Source: Prorocentrum cordatum
Taxonomy: Eukaryota > Sar > Dinophyceae > Prorocentrales > Prorocentraceae
Reading direction: 5' to 3'
DNA length: 64,000 nt
Assembly (NCBI GenBank): GCA_963575745.1
Contig: CAUYUJ010001336.1
Span: 1,404,242-1,468,241, forward strand
Part shown: positions 11,331 to 22,624 of the stretch, one piece after another
How positions within the stretch are numbered: the first letter of the stretch is position 1
Layout of the letters: every line of letters begins with the position of its first letter
Position numbers and translations under genes: made by a program
Notes under the pieces: model-generated
The model's database searches: none
Told to the model about the DNA's origin: nothing
What the model saw: only the letters and a program-made list of their open reading frames with translations

Positions 11331-11668
11331 GATCCAAGAAGTCCGCGCGAACCTTCGGCTGTTTCTGTTCATGGCCTTTCTTCATGATTGCTCCAGCAGG
11401 TTCCATGTTCGAACTTGTGTCATGACCAGCATACAGTGTGCACATCGAATAAGAAATCTGTTGTCCAGCAGGTGCCCCTCGGACCTTTCTTATGCTCCCT
11501 GGCCCCCATGGATCGCAGCGCCGATCCGAGAAATCCGCGCGGATCGTCGACCGTTCATGTCTATGCCGTTTCTTTTTTCCAATGGGTGCCATGATCGAAT
11601 GTGTATCATGACCATCTTGCAGTGGGCACATCGAATGCGGACATTTGCCTTCCAGCAGCAGCTGCTGC
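11331..11668. repeat. Tandem duplication, ~194 bp offset
   Basis: Two diverged units start at 11331 (GATCCAAGAAGTCCGCGCG) and 11525 (GATCCGAGAAATCCGCGCGG). They share, in order, a TTCATG block, a CATGxTCGAA block, TGTxTCATGACCA, GxGxGCACATCGAAT and TCCAGCAG. This is a duplicated non-coding segment of the family also seen inverted at 9380-9480. Confidence 0.75.
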
Positions 11669-11669
11669 A

Positions 11670-14600
11670 CGGAAAGTTCACATCCTCCGACGGCCCCCGG
11701 GACCCACAGAAGATTTGGGGCATCTCAGGGCCGTCAAAGATCGGCGGGCAATTCTCCGAATGGGCGGCGAACGCAGGCGCAAGGGGTGAGACCGGCGGGG
11801 CGCGCCAGGCGCGGGGCGCACGGAGCAAGAAGATCGACGACACCTGTGCCCCACGAGTTCTTCTGGCAAGAGTTCTTATCTTTCTCAGAGCGTGAATTAC
11901 CTACCCCGCTTTCGCTTCCAGGCAAAACCAAGCCATACCACGCGCCTCCTCGTCAAGCGGCCTGACCAGCAGGCTGCAATTTGGCATCGTTTGGTATCTC
12001 TTGGAAGCGAGGGTGGTCAAACGCGGGGTAGGTTTGTTTTCCCCCTAATCTCAGGTGTCCTCTGAGCCTCTCCCTCGTCCTCTTCGTCGCCTCATTCACT
12101 GGCCCGCGCGCGCCGGCCCGCGCCCCCCGAAGGATCTGGATGGCCAGCGCGGACGGCCAGACGCTGCTCTGCGGTCTCGCTGGGGCGTGGGCGCTGACCT
12201 GGCCAGGAAGCCCTTTCGTCCCTCTGTCTCGTCCACGTCATCATCCTCCTCCTCATCGTCCTCGTTGTCCTCCTCGTCTTCCTCCTCGTCCTCCTCGTCC
12301 TCGTTGTCCTCTTTGTCATCCTCCTTGCCTTCGTTGTCCTCCTCTGCCTCCTCCACCTCCTCGTCCTCCTCGTTTCGTTCTCCGCCGCGGAGGTGAGGAA
12401 TGAGAGAGGGGACCGACCACCACCACCACCACTACCACCTCAAGGGAGGACCGAAGGAGAGAGGAGGAGTGGCGCCCCCTTATCATTCATCCTCAATGAT
12501 GAAACACCGAGGTGTCTCTGCGTTGTTGACACTGACTGAGCGTACAGGTCCCTCGGGGGAATTGGTGGAGCCCTCCTCATGGCCCTGCTCCTCGTGCTCT
12601 TGCCCCTCCTCCTGCTCGTTCCTCAAGGGTCGAAGGTCGAGGCGTTTCGGTATGTGTTCACCCTGTTTTGGCATCACGCTGGGCATCTCGGAAGACCTCC
12701 TCCGCCTGTTTCCGCCTCATTGTCCGTACCATTATTTATCATGATGTTTTCCTCCTCATCACCTCCCTCTCCATTCCACTCCTGGAATTATACCATCCTC
12801 ATCCTCATCCCAAATCATCCTCTCCTTCTCATTCATCTTCTCCTCCCCGCCTCCTCTCTTCCTCCCTAATCTCCTCCACCTCCCCTTATCCCCATCCTTG
12901 CCCGTCCCTTCCATCTCCCCTCCGCCTCCTCATCATCCTCTTCATCTGATCATCCTCCTCTGATTATGCCATCTCGTGTTCCTCTCCCCTCTGGCCTCGC
13001 CTTGCCAATCACCCAGATTATACCTGACTCCCCTTCCCCGTCCTCGCTGTCCTCCTCCTTCTCATCCCCGGCTCCCCTCCTGCTTCGCGCCGTCTTTCGC
13101 CTCAGTTTCTTGCCTCACCGTTTTCATTATCGCCCTCTCCTCATCCTCTTCATACGTTCACGCACCAGCGGGCCCGTGTGAGTTCACACATGTGCGTCAT
13201 CGCTCATCCTCACTCATCCCATGCCTGTTGCTAGCATTCCGATGCCTATGGTTTACTTAGATTCATTCGTTGCCCATTGGCGAACGCATTAGCGAACACA
13301 CCAGCGCCGCGAACACAACAGCACCGCTCGCAGTGGCAATTCCATTCTCTTTATGCGCGGTCGCGAACTTCTTGTTCATCCGCGCGGCCTTCATGCTGCC
13401 TAAGAAGACGAAAACGAGGTAAGCTTCTTCGCTTTTGCAACGTCAGGGAGGATGGTGTCATAAAGCTACCCAGAGGAAGTGTGACAGGAACCCGCGTTGC
13501 GCTCATTCCTTTCTTGCCGAGCGGGCACAACAAAGAGTCTTCTGCATTTTCTCAATGTGCTCACGGGGGGCCACCTCCACCCCCCTAATTCTGCAATTGT
13601 TTGATTACTCCATCCATCCCGTCCTCCCATACTTTCTACTCCAAGCTTTTGGCATGCTCATCTCTCATTTCGCTCATCTTCTTTTCCAACCCTCTGTCCT
13701 TAATTGTGTGCGTCTGTTCTGCGTCCGCCCTCTTCTTTTCTCTCGCACTGTCTCTCTCTCTCTCTCGCTGTGTGTCCCTCTCTATCGCTGTGTGTCCCAC
13801 ATGAGCGACGGAACATAACGGGCCCGTCTGCGCCGACATTGGCGCGTAAGTTCTCCGCGTAAGGTCGCACGTGCGCCCGCGCTTCCAATGCAGCGTGCCG
13901 CGCTGGCGGCCCGCGTAAGCTACCGCGTAAGGTCGCTATGCCATCGTGCGTTAGACCCCTTTATTTTCGTCACGCACGTGTCCTTCCACCCTTGTTTTCT
14001 CCATCCATTATTGTCGCCTGCGCTGCGTTGGCGCTGGAAGGGGGGAGAACGAGAAGAAAAGGGCGGAAGAGGAGGGGGGGGAGGACGAAGAAAGGGCGAG
14101 GAAAGGGGGGAGGAGGACGCTATGGGGCACGGAAGGCGAAGACGCGGAAGAGGATCATTTCGCAGGGCGAGGACGGGGAGGACGATGCTGAGGAAGGAGG
14201 ATGCGGCTGGACGAGAAGAGACGCCCCCCCCCAGGTCTCGAAGTTTGTCCTTCGGGAGGCTCTTGGGCCATCGTCGCTCATGTCTCCTCAGTGCCTAGGG
14301 ATCTAAGGCCGCCCATCCATGAGATCCGACGTTGCGAAGATTATGCAATGGTCAGAACAATCACGACCGGAGCCCTGGACCCCATTCTTCTGCTGCATTT
14401 GTTCGAGCCCGATCGGTCCGTGATGGTCCCAGGGCCCGAAACTGGGCGGAGCGGCCGGGAGCGAAACAATTGCAACGCCCAGATCTAAGGGATCGCAGTC
14501 GCTCGTGGAGGACGGAGGAGAGGTGGGTGGGAGGTGTTCATGGTCTTAAGTCGGGCATGCCCATCTACAGGAGAAACATTCAAAAATAGCAAAACATAGT

Positions 14601-14850
14601 CTGGGGACGATCTTTCGATTTTTCGCGTGTGTTCGAATCTGTTTTGCGTATTTTGATTTTTCGTTCAAACTCCGCCTGTAGATGGACATGCCCGACCTAA
14701 CGATGGTCTCATCGTGGTTGCCAGCCCGCTCTCTCCGGCGGCCTCGGCTCGCGGCGCGGCCAGGCACTGGAGCAGCTTGTGGGTGCAGTCGGACGCGTGC
14801 ATCGCGCCCGAGCTCGCAGGATCTGCCGCCCTCGGAGCGCACGGTTAATT
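11670..14850. other. Intergenic; TCC-rich and CT-rich low-complexity DNA
   Basis: Bases 12236-12385 are a TCC/TCG-rich simple repeat, and 12740-13150 are strongly CT-rich. A short CT dinucleotide run is at 13750-13775. Purine-rich GGGAGGA DNA occupies 14035-14130. Frames through these tracts encode only Ser/Pro/Leu or Glu/Arg runs. No gene is recognised. Confidence 0.45.
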
Positions 14851-15029
14851 CAGGCGATCGCAAACATGGATCAAGGGGGCGTGGATTAGCGACGGGTCCC
14901 GCTTCCATGGGAAGTCGCGGATGTCCGCCGCCGTACGAGGCGGCGTTGGCCGCATTTTGGTGAGGGCACGTCCCCCAATCCATGGATTTGGCGACCGCGC
15001 GCCGAATCCATCCATGTTTGCGCGCCCCC
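14851..15029 (+). mobile_element. Small TIR element (MITE-like), copy 1
   Basis: About 180 bp whose two ends are inverted copies: the left begins CAGGCGATCGCAAACATGGA and the right ends ATCCATGTTTGCGCGCCCC. The interior matches, in reverse complement, bases 62617-62807 (shared blocks GCGTGGATTAGCGACGGGTC and TTTGGCGACCGCGCGC). Two copies in opposite orientation with terminal inverted repeats and no coding capacity fit a non-autonomous DNA transposon. Target duplications are not obvious. Confidence 0.75.
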
Positions 15030-16995
15030 GATTAATGTGCCCCTGAAGCGGCATGGCTGTTTTTTTCTGCGGTTCCCAAGACTGTCTCTGAAACAGAGAG
15101 CGGTAAGACAGAAATTGGCTCCCAGAAGCGGGGAAGAACTAATCCCGGATTGGAGCCCAGACAGGAACCACGATCAACACGGCGACGGAATTGGAGAAGA
15201 AAACGGTGCCCGAAGCGGCAACTAAAGTTGCACAATGGAGCAAGCCTTGTCATTTCCAGGGCCCACTAAGGGCGCATGTCACGGTGTCGGCCTTTCGAGG
15301 CAGGGATTTCATTCATAACCACAGCTTCGGGGATCGATCCTCGAGGGCCTCGGCAGGCAGTAGATATGGATTCGTTCGGACCTCCCAGGGCCGACATGTT
15401 CCATATCTAGATATCTATCGATCTATCTATCAATCTATCCAGATACATACATACATGCCTACCTACCTACCTACATACATACATACATACATACATACAC
15501 ACATAGCATCCATACCCACTATCCACCGCGCGCTGGGGTCCCAGGAGGTCGGTTCCCCAGGCGGTGGATATGGATGTATCATCGCCTCGCAAGCCTTGGC
15601 GGGGGCCAGCCGATCCCTTGTGGCTGGCCCGTCGGAGGGGCTCGATGTATACACCACATCGTTGGTCGGCCAGTGAGCCTAGGAATTGAGCCAAGATGCT
15701 TGATGTGTAGACGCTCCAGCGTCCCACAGGTTTGCAGCTGGGGCGTCTGTACGCCGAACTCCCCCCAGCCTGAATTCGGGAGCCTTGCAGGGCCGATCCC
15801 CTCCTCCCCTCACTATGCTAATCCGAGCTTTGGGCGCTGAGTACCTTGTGGCCGTCCGGCGGCATGTCCCTGGCTGACCCCGGTAAGCACGGACTTGGAT
15901 CGGCCCGCCCCCGACACGCCCGTAACATAGAGGCGTCACCGAAGGCATGCGGGCCCTCCATGGATAGATCAGGCTCGAGATTTCCGCGCAAAGATGGGGT
16001 CAAGGGTTTTGGCCGTGAGGTTCTTTTCACGATAACGGGTGTCCGGGCCACCATCAGCAGAGGGATGAGAACCCGTTGGGGACGACAAGTCGTTGGTGAG
16101 TCAAGTGTGCATTTGCCTGGAGGATCGAGGATGCAAAGGTGCGGCGCACTGCCAGTCTCAGGCACTGTTCTTCCGCCACATGTTTGTGGTTCCTGCCTTC
16201 AGCAGTCTGCCTCTATATGCCCCTGCCCTGCCGCTCGCCTGCCCCTCTCCTGTCCCTGCCCCATTCCCTGCGCAATGCCCTGCCCCTCTCCTGACCCGTG
16301 TGTCGAGTAAGAAATTGGCTACATACTTGTTGTGCACTTAAATGTTATTCTCTTCGAGTCTAGGAAACACACGCAGTGGATCGTATTCACGTTTTTGAAC
16401 CAAAAGTTGTACGAACATTGCACTGTTGGTGTAAACAATGTTGTGGTCGATCTCCTCGGATATTCGCCCTGCCCTGTCCCCCCCCGCCCGTCATCCACTA
16501 ACCCTCCTCCTATTCGGTTTCATTGTCTCCGTCGCTCAGGCGTCAGGGTGGGCGAGACGGCGGCGTTGATCGGACTCATCATCGCCGGGGGCTTATTGCC
16601 CCGCTGCTGCAGCCGTGCGGTACGCTGTCATGTGCTGCCCCCCCCCGTTCGTCTTGCGCACCCAGCGCCGATCCCCAGCGTTCTTCGGTTGCCTTAGAGG
16701 GCGTCGGGGGCATACAGATCTATATATATGTATATATGTATATGTACATATATATATATATATACATGTGTATATATATATATATATACACATCAACGCA
16801 CGTAGGCAGCCTAAGCTCAACGTTTCGGACGGCCTTGAGCCATTCGTTGCGCCTGGTCCGCCCCAGGCGTCAGCCTGCCTCCTGGTTCGCCCCAGGTGAG
16901 CAGAGTTTTCTTTTCTCAGTGCATTTGGTCCGCCCCAGTTTGCACCCCGCTTCCTGGTCCGCCCCCGGGGTGCAGCTTCTCCCGCTGCCAAGAAC
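15030..16995. other. Intergenic; ATAC/CTAC and TA microsatellites, one dispersed repeat
   Basis: Bases 15410-15505 are a TATC/CTAC/ATAC simple repeat. Bases 15960-16040 (CTCGAGATTTCCGCG ... GGTTTTGGCCGTGAG) are related to 62110-62185 (CTCGAACAAAATCCGCGG ... GCTCTAGCCGTGAG). A TA-rich microsatellite is at 16718-16795. No gene is recognised. Confidence 0.5.
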
Positions 16996-16996
16996 C

Positions 16997-17953
16997 ATGG
17001 TCGGCATGAACCAGAAGGGCAGCTACGTGGGCGACGAAGCCCAGAGCCAGCGCGGCGTTCTGACTTTGAAGTGCCCCATCGAGCATGGCAACGGCAAAGA
17101 CTGTGACGATATGGGGGCGATCTGGCACCATACCTTCTACAACGAGCTCCGCGTGGCTCCGTAGCGGCATCCTCTGCTTCTCATGGAGGCGCCCGTTGGC
17201 CTGAAAGCGAATCGCGAGCGCATGACGCAGATCATGATGGTTGAGACGTTCACCGTGCCGGCGACGTAGGTTGCGATCCAGGCAGGGCTCTCGCTGCACG
17301 CTCCAGTCCGCGCCACCAGGATGGCCATGGGTTCCGGCGATGGCGCGTCGAACGGTCACACACCGCACCCTCGTATGTGGGTTACGCGCTGCCGCATGCG
17401 ATCCTGCGCCTGGATCTGGCGGTGCGGGACCCGACGGAGCAATTGGTGAAAGTCCTTACGGAGCGTTGCTATTTCACCACCACGGCTGGGCGAAAGACCG
17501 CGCGCGACGTCAAAAGCCTTGCTACATCCCGTTCGACTTCGACTCAGAGCTGGAGGCCGCCATTGAGAGCTCCGACAAGGAGAAGACGTACGAGTTTCCC
17601 GACGGGGACATCACCATAGGCAGCGAGCGCTTCGGCTACCCAGAGGTGCTCTTCCAGCCTAAGTTCGTGGGCAAGGATGGCAGCGGCATCCACGACACCA
17701 CTTTTCAGTCGTCCATGAAGTGTGATGTCGGATTCCGCGCGGACATGTGCGCCAACGTGGTGTTGTCTGGCTTCCCCACAATGTTTCCAGGTATCGACGA
17801 GCGCGTGACCGAAGAGCCGACGGCATTTGCTCCTTCCACAATGAGGATCAAGCTCGTGGCTCCGTTCGCGCGCAAGTATTTGGTGTGGATCGGTCATCCA
17901 AAGGGGAGTACGACGAGTCGGGCCCCACAGTTGTACTCAGGAAATGTTTCTGA
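16997..17953 (+). pseudogene. Actin pseudogene
   Basis: The translation follows actin from about residue 45 of the usual ~376 to the C-terminus. It opens with [20 protein letters not shown], then [12 protein letters not shown] and [14 protein letters not shown]. Next come YVAIQ-like and SGDGASN stretches, then [19 protein letters not shown]. It continues through [28 protein letters not shown] and APSTMRIKLVAPFARKY, and ends EYDESGPTVV..RKCF. The conserved Glu after RVAP is replaced by TAG (17162-17164), and the Tyr of YVAIQ by TAG (17267-17269). At least two later frameshifts occur (about 17370 and 17900). The first 44 residues, including the first nucleotide-binding loop, are missing. No intron is needed to follow the protein, so a 5'-truncated processed copy is the likely origin. 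Confidence 0.93.
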
Positions 17954-20070
17954 GGGTTTGCCGTCGGCAGATTTTAGGAGCCAGGCGAGCTAGAATCGTC
18001 CGACGTGTTGGATGGATGTTGCGATATTTTATTCGATGCGCATGTGCAGGTCGTATTTTTGGCTCGCAGGCACTCATTGTTGCAGTCCGCCAGGAAAAGC
18101 CAAAACCCGGACGGCTCCTGAATTACATGCCAGTGACAGCGTCTGCAGTACAGTTTGCATAGGTCTTACCTATACTCCTCCCTCCCCTCCTCCCCTCTCT
18201 TCCCTCCCAGGTTGCATGCTCTGTTTGCGTCCTTGATGGGCTGCCGCCGTGCTGGCGGCGCGCCTGCGGCCCGCGTCGCAGGGGGGGTCGATTTTGCCTC
18301 CCCTCCGCCCCCCCCCCGCCCCGCCCCCCATCCCTCCCTCCCTCTCCATCGTTTCCCCCACGAAACAATTCAGCGGCCAAGTGGTCCCACTGAGCCCCGC
18401 TGGTAGCCATGGTGGTGGAGGGGAATCTTCCCCGTGCCTTGCGTGCTGGTCCGCTTCGCGAGCTCGCCACTGCACTCGCCGAAGGCACGTCAGTCAGCAC
18501 CGCTGTGGCATTAATTGTTGTTAAGGATGTGCTCGTCATGGCGTCTGCCGTCGCTCGCCTTGGAGGCGCGTCTGGGGCTGTTTCGGCTCTGGCGCATTTT
18601 TTTCATGTACATCATTTCAAACACATAGAGGTATCGTTCCTTCCCGCGTTTTGTCTTCGACAACGCGAAATCCGGATTTCTTTCAGGGTCTTGCGGCTTC
18701 GGTCCATCGTCTTGTCACAGCTCACCCAGGCTTCGGACTCGTTCCTTGTAATGCTTGTGCGCGCGTGTTACCCCATCCCGTTCTTCCTCGCTCTCGTCCT
18801 CTTCGTCCCATCCCCTCCCCTCCCCGTCTTGCCTTGTACACTCATATTGTTGATTTATTTATCTCAGGCCATCGGTTATCACATGAGCTTGCCTATGGCA
18901 GGTCGGCTCGCGTAGCGACCCCAGTTCGTCTAGCGGTCTTCTGCTTCGCGCTACTGTGCCAGTCACGCCGTAATGTGATTCAGTGAGTGGTCGCGCGCTC
19001 TCCATCTCCTCTTCTCCCAGAGTATCTGTATGTATGTATATGTGTGTGCATACATTGGTATATATCCCAAGAGGCCTTCCAGGAGGTTAAGCGCATTCCA
19101 AAGCAGAAGGGGAACCCGTGTTCTGTTTCCAAGAACCCGGATCATCGCTTCTGAACAGCATTCGAGGCCGCGGAATGGTTCAACCACGGCCGCCGAGGAA
19201 CCCCAGAAATGCCAAAAATGGTCGACGGGAGCCCCCATGACCCTTCAAGATGGCTCTGAGACAACCGAAGATGGCTTCGAGATGGCCCTCGAGACGGCCA
19301 AGACGGCTCCAGATGGCTTGCAGACAGCCCCAGACAGCCTAAGATGACCCCCAGACGGCCGAAAAAAGGGTCCCAACAGGTTCTTAGGCAGCTTCCGCAG
19401 CCAATTCGGATCAGGCGGAAAGCGAACATTTCGCCGCTGCGCTGCGCTAGTCGCGACCGTGTCCACACCAAGGTGACAGGAATCGGAGTTTTGGGGCTGA
19501 GATCGCAAGTGGAACGGAGAGCCCCCCACTGGGAAATCGGTTTCGGTTTCGTGTTCGTGTCGCGCGTGCGGGCGAGGCGAAACTGCATGGGCGCGCGAGA
19601 GGACTGACCCCGCCGTCGCTCGGGCGGTTCAGATGCTGCAGAGGACCGCCTCTCCACCCCCCGTTGGCGCGCGAAAGCCCGGGCTGTCCCGCCGGGGTGC
19701 CTGTGTCCCGCCGTGGTGACCTGTGGTGTTCTGTTGGTTTCACGTCGGTGTTGTGTCGGCGTTTGGCGGGCGGTGGCACGGGGTGTCCCGCCTGGGTAGT
19801 CGTATGTGTATACAGTCAGGCCTTGCGCTCTCCAACGCAGTTGCGATGTCTATTCGCACCCAAAGGGCAAATCCAGACATTAGCGTTGACAGTCAAATTC
19901 AGAATGCGACAGTGCAGTGCGACTTGGAATCCGCGACGAGCGTCACTGATTGTTTCAATCCGCTCGACTTGGCGAGACGGGCGATCATGAGCACTGGCCG
20001 TGCGCAGGCGCCACCAAGCTAGCAGGAACTGAGTGGTTCCTTTCAGACGGCGTCGTTCTTTCTCATCTGA
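17954..20070. other. Intergenic, no recognised gene
   Basis: A C-rich stretch lies at 18290-18350. Bases 19190-19370 carry CCCAGA(C/T)GGCC/AAGATGGC blocks of the dispersed 10-11 bp repeat. The frame from 18409 (168 codons) is hydrophobic but matches nothing and I do not call it. Confidence 0.35.
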
Positions 20071-21060
20071 GGTGTTGGCACCGAGGACGTAGTGGCCTTG
20101 CTGTTGCGAAATGGGCCGACATTGGTCGTTGCCCTGCTTCTGGGCAACTGTGTCGCAGCGCCGCTTCAGCCCACCTTTTCCGAGGATGAGTGGTTGGATG
20201 CGTGTCAGCAATTGCGCCTCAAGCATGCTGCGAAGCTCCGTCCGCAGAAGGTGCCTTCTGTGAGAATTGTCAATTTGCATGAGGTCGTCCCCCTGGTTGA
20301 CAAGGCTTGGATGTGTGTCAAACCCCGTGACACCGGGGAGCGTGAGTTTGCAGCGTTTCGCTCTGGGCGTGCGCCTTGGTGGTTGCTGCCCCTGCCCCAG
20401 CACGGATCCTGCTTTGGCCCCTCGGACATCAGGTATCACGTCCAAAACCAAGGTGGTTCCTTGGAGCTTGCGGGGACCTCACGCCAGCGCACCCGGCATT
20501 TGCCAGACTCGTGGGCTTGCAGAGACAGACGTGTGTTCGAACGGCTTGCCATTTATGTACATCGCAGGCACGTTCTGCAGCCTGATCTCCACCCTCTTCA
20601 TGGGATGGTCTGTGGTCGATGCCCCATCTTTAAACCTCGACCTCTTCGTGCACTGGCTTGGCGAGCTCAAGCCAACTTGGTAGTTCTGCGCGCCCACGAT
20701 CCAAAAGGCAGTGCTTCCACACTGCGGCGCGACCGCACCTCCACAGTCTCCGTCTGATCCGTAGCGCTGACGCCAGCCTGCCCAAAGCGGATGCGTAGAT
20801 GCTCAGGACGCTCTTCGGCTGTTCAGTGATCTCTCGGTGCTGTATGGCGGAGTGCGCGCCGATCGCCCAGCGTTGGGAAGGTGACGCCTTGGACGCACCA
20901 GGCACAGTAGGCAGCCGCGCCGCCGTGTTTGTCTGCATTGCGGATGAGAGCGGCTGCGTCCTTCCAGATGGAGAAGATGCCGAGATTGGCATCAGGGGGC
21001 GCGTGTTGACAGTGGATTACCTCAACGACGACGGGAGCAATTCGGCCTGTATTTTCATGG
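20071..21060 (+). pseudogene. AMP-forming acyl-CoA synthetase/ligase pseudogene
   Basis: Members of this family activate a carboxylic acid as an acyl-adenylate. Three frames together follow the AMP-binding fold. The N-terminal part is GTEDVVALLLRNGP ... AAPLQPTFSEDEW (20071-20190). The AMP-binding signature region is RTSGITSKTKVVPWSLRG (about 20420-20480), with PFMYIAGTFCSLISTLFMGW and ELKPTWFCAPTIQKAVL following (to about 20720). Then come LRLIRSADASLPKADA, the A5-like CMAECAPIAQRW and LPDGEDAEIGIRGRVLTVDYLNDDG (20745-21035). It is disrupted by two frame changes and an in-frame TAG at 20796-20798. The usual SGTTxxPK is altered to SGITSKTK. The C-terminal subdomain with the catalytic lysine is absent. 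Substrate cannot be inferred. No introns are needed, so it may be a re-inserted cDNA. Confidence 0.88.
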
Positions 21061-21089
21061 TTCAGGACCGGCGACGTGGGCCATCTAGA

Positions 21090-21310
21090 CACTGAGACGG
21101 TTCCCAGAGCCGTCAAGAGCCTCCCAAAACGACCGAAGGCATTTCGAAGAGCCCAATTTGACAGTTTCCGAAAGCGACAGACGAGCCGAAAGCGCCCTAA
21201 AACAGGCTCGCGAAGCCACTTCGAGGCTCCAAGGCAGCACCAATTCGCCCCCGAGAGACCTCCAAGATGCCCCCAAGAGGTTTCCAAGAGTCCAACAGGA
21301 CAAGTTTACA
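21090..21310. repeat. Dispersed 10-11 bp CCAAGA/CGAAAG-type repeat
   Basis: Recurrent GCCCCAAGA, CCAAAACGACC and CTCCAAGATGCCCCCAAGAGG blocks, the same family as at 4.1, 58.7 and 59.9 kb, here in the CCAAGAG orientation. Confidence 0.5.
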
Positions 21311-21548
21311 TCATGTAGTAGCCAATGGGAAACTACAGGTTCTGAAGAATTCGCCTTTTTGCTCTCGATGGGCCAGCCTCTCAGGCCTCAAGATTCCTTC
21401 CAGACGGCACAAGGGGCTCCCGAATCAACAGAATGGGGCCCCGATAGAACTTGCAAACAAATACCAGGAGCCCGCACCCCCCCACCCCGCCCCAAAGCCT
21501 CCAAGAGAGCTGGATGTTCCCGGAGGCCTCTCCGAGAACATCGGGTCG

Positions 21549-21706
21549 ATGACGACGACGATGATGATGTTGATGTTCATGCTGGAAAGGATGAGGATGA
21601 GTATGGGGAAGGCTATGATATTGGCGATGTATCGTCGTTGATGATGATGAGGATGTTGATGATGATGATGATGAGGATGCTGATGATGATGATGATCATG
21701 ATGATG

Positions 21707-21738
<32 letters not shown>

Positions 21739-21850
21739 GACTGTGATGGGAGTGAGAGTGAAGATGTGACTTCGGATGGGGATGCGGATGTTAATGATGA
21801 AGATGGTGGTGGTGTTGATGATGATGATGATGATGATGATGCTGATGCTG

Positions 21851-21916
<66 letters not shown>

Positions 21917-21957
21917 GTAGTGGTGATGATGGAAGTGATGGAAATGATATGCGAGTT
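21549..21957. repeat. GAT/ATG trinucleotide microsatellite
   Basis: About 400 bp dominated by GATGAT with interruptions (GTTGAT, GAGGAT, GGTGAT). The plus frames read as poly-Asp or poly-Met and the minus frame as poly-Ile or poly-Ser. These open frames are artefacts of the repeat. Confidence 0.95.
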
Positions 21958-22164
21958 TGACGTGACGGCATGGCTAACAGCATTGGGCCAACGATGTGTC
22001 CCATATGCCATATTGTTGCGGTTGTTTTGTTTCCCAATTCTCCTGTGATGGATTCTCATTTCAGGTGGAGCATTGGTCGCGCAGCTCTTTTCCCACCCCC
22101 TCTTCTGTTTACCTCTTGCTGTATCTTGTGTTTCCTCCTGCATCCAGCGCTTCCTCTTGAGGGC

Positions 22165-22420
22165 TGCCACCTGCGGAGCTGTCTCCACTTTCGTGGGTTT
22201 TCAGGAGGACGTGGCGCAGTGGGAGGAGTCCGCAGATTCAGCCGAGCCTTTCTCGATGGCTCCACGTAAGCACGGCGGAGTCGGGGACACGCGGACCCAG
22301 CCGAGACCTCGCGGCCCCCTTGGCGACTGCGAAGGGCGCAACTGTCGCCACGTTCTTGGGCTCCTGGGAGGCACGGCGGAGCAGGGGGGAACGCAGGGTT
22401 CCAGGGTCAAATCCCCCCCA
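22165..22420. repeat. ~105 bp repeat, about two copies (left of minisatellites)
   Basis: Units contain CAG(C/A)CGAG(C/A)C, GGGCGCAACTGTCGCCAC and GCACGGCGGAGCAGGGGG. They match the four-copy array at 25452-25830. The two arrays bracket the 10 bp and 14 bp minisatellites. Confidence 0.75.
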
Positions 22421-22624
22421 GGCATGGTTGAGAATTCATCTGGTGGTGGCAGTTGATTTCGAGCAAGTGGCGGGCAGAGGACGTCCGTGCCGTGGCCGGT
22501 GTTCAAATATCAACGCCCACGGCCCCGGCTCCTCCCAACTCCTCCCCCTGCCCAGCCCGCCCACGCGTTCCTGCGAGGTTCCACCTTCGCCTCCCTCGTC
22601 ACCGGCCTGTCACATCAGTTCAGC

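Noticed and set aside
18046-18066. GTATTTTTGGCTCGCAG as another spliced-leader relic
   Set aside because: It lacks the central AGCC part and is not placed before a start codon.
18409-18915. 168-codon hydrophobic frame, possible membrane protein
   Set aside because: No recognisable family, no clear exon boundary, and it crosses CT-rich DNA that yields Leu/Val/Pro by composition.
20205-20992. Minus-strand open frames opposite the synthetase relic
   Set aside because: Shadow frames of the plus-strand pseudogene, which has clear domain motifs.
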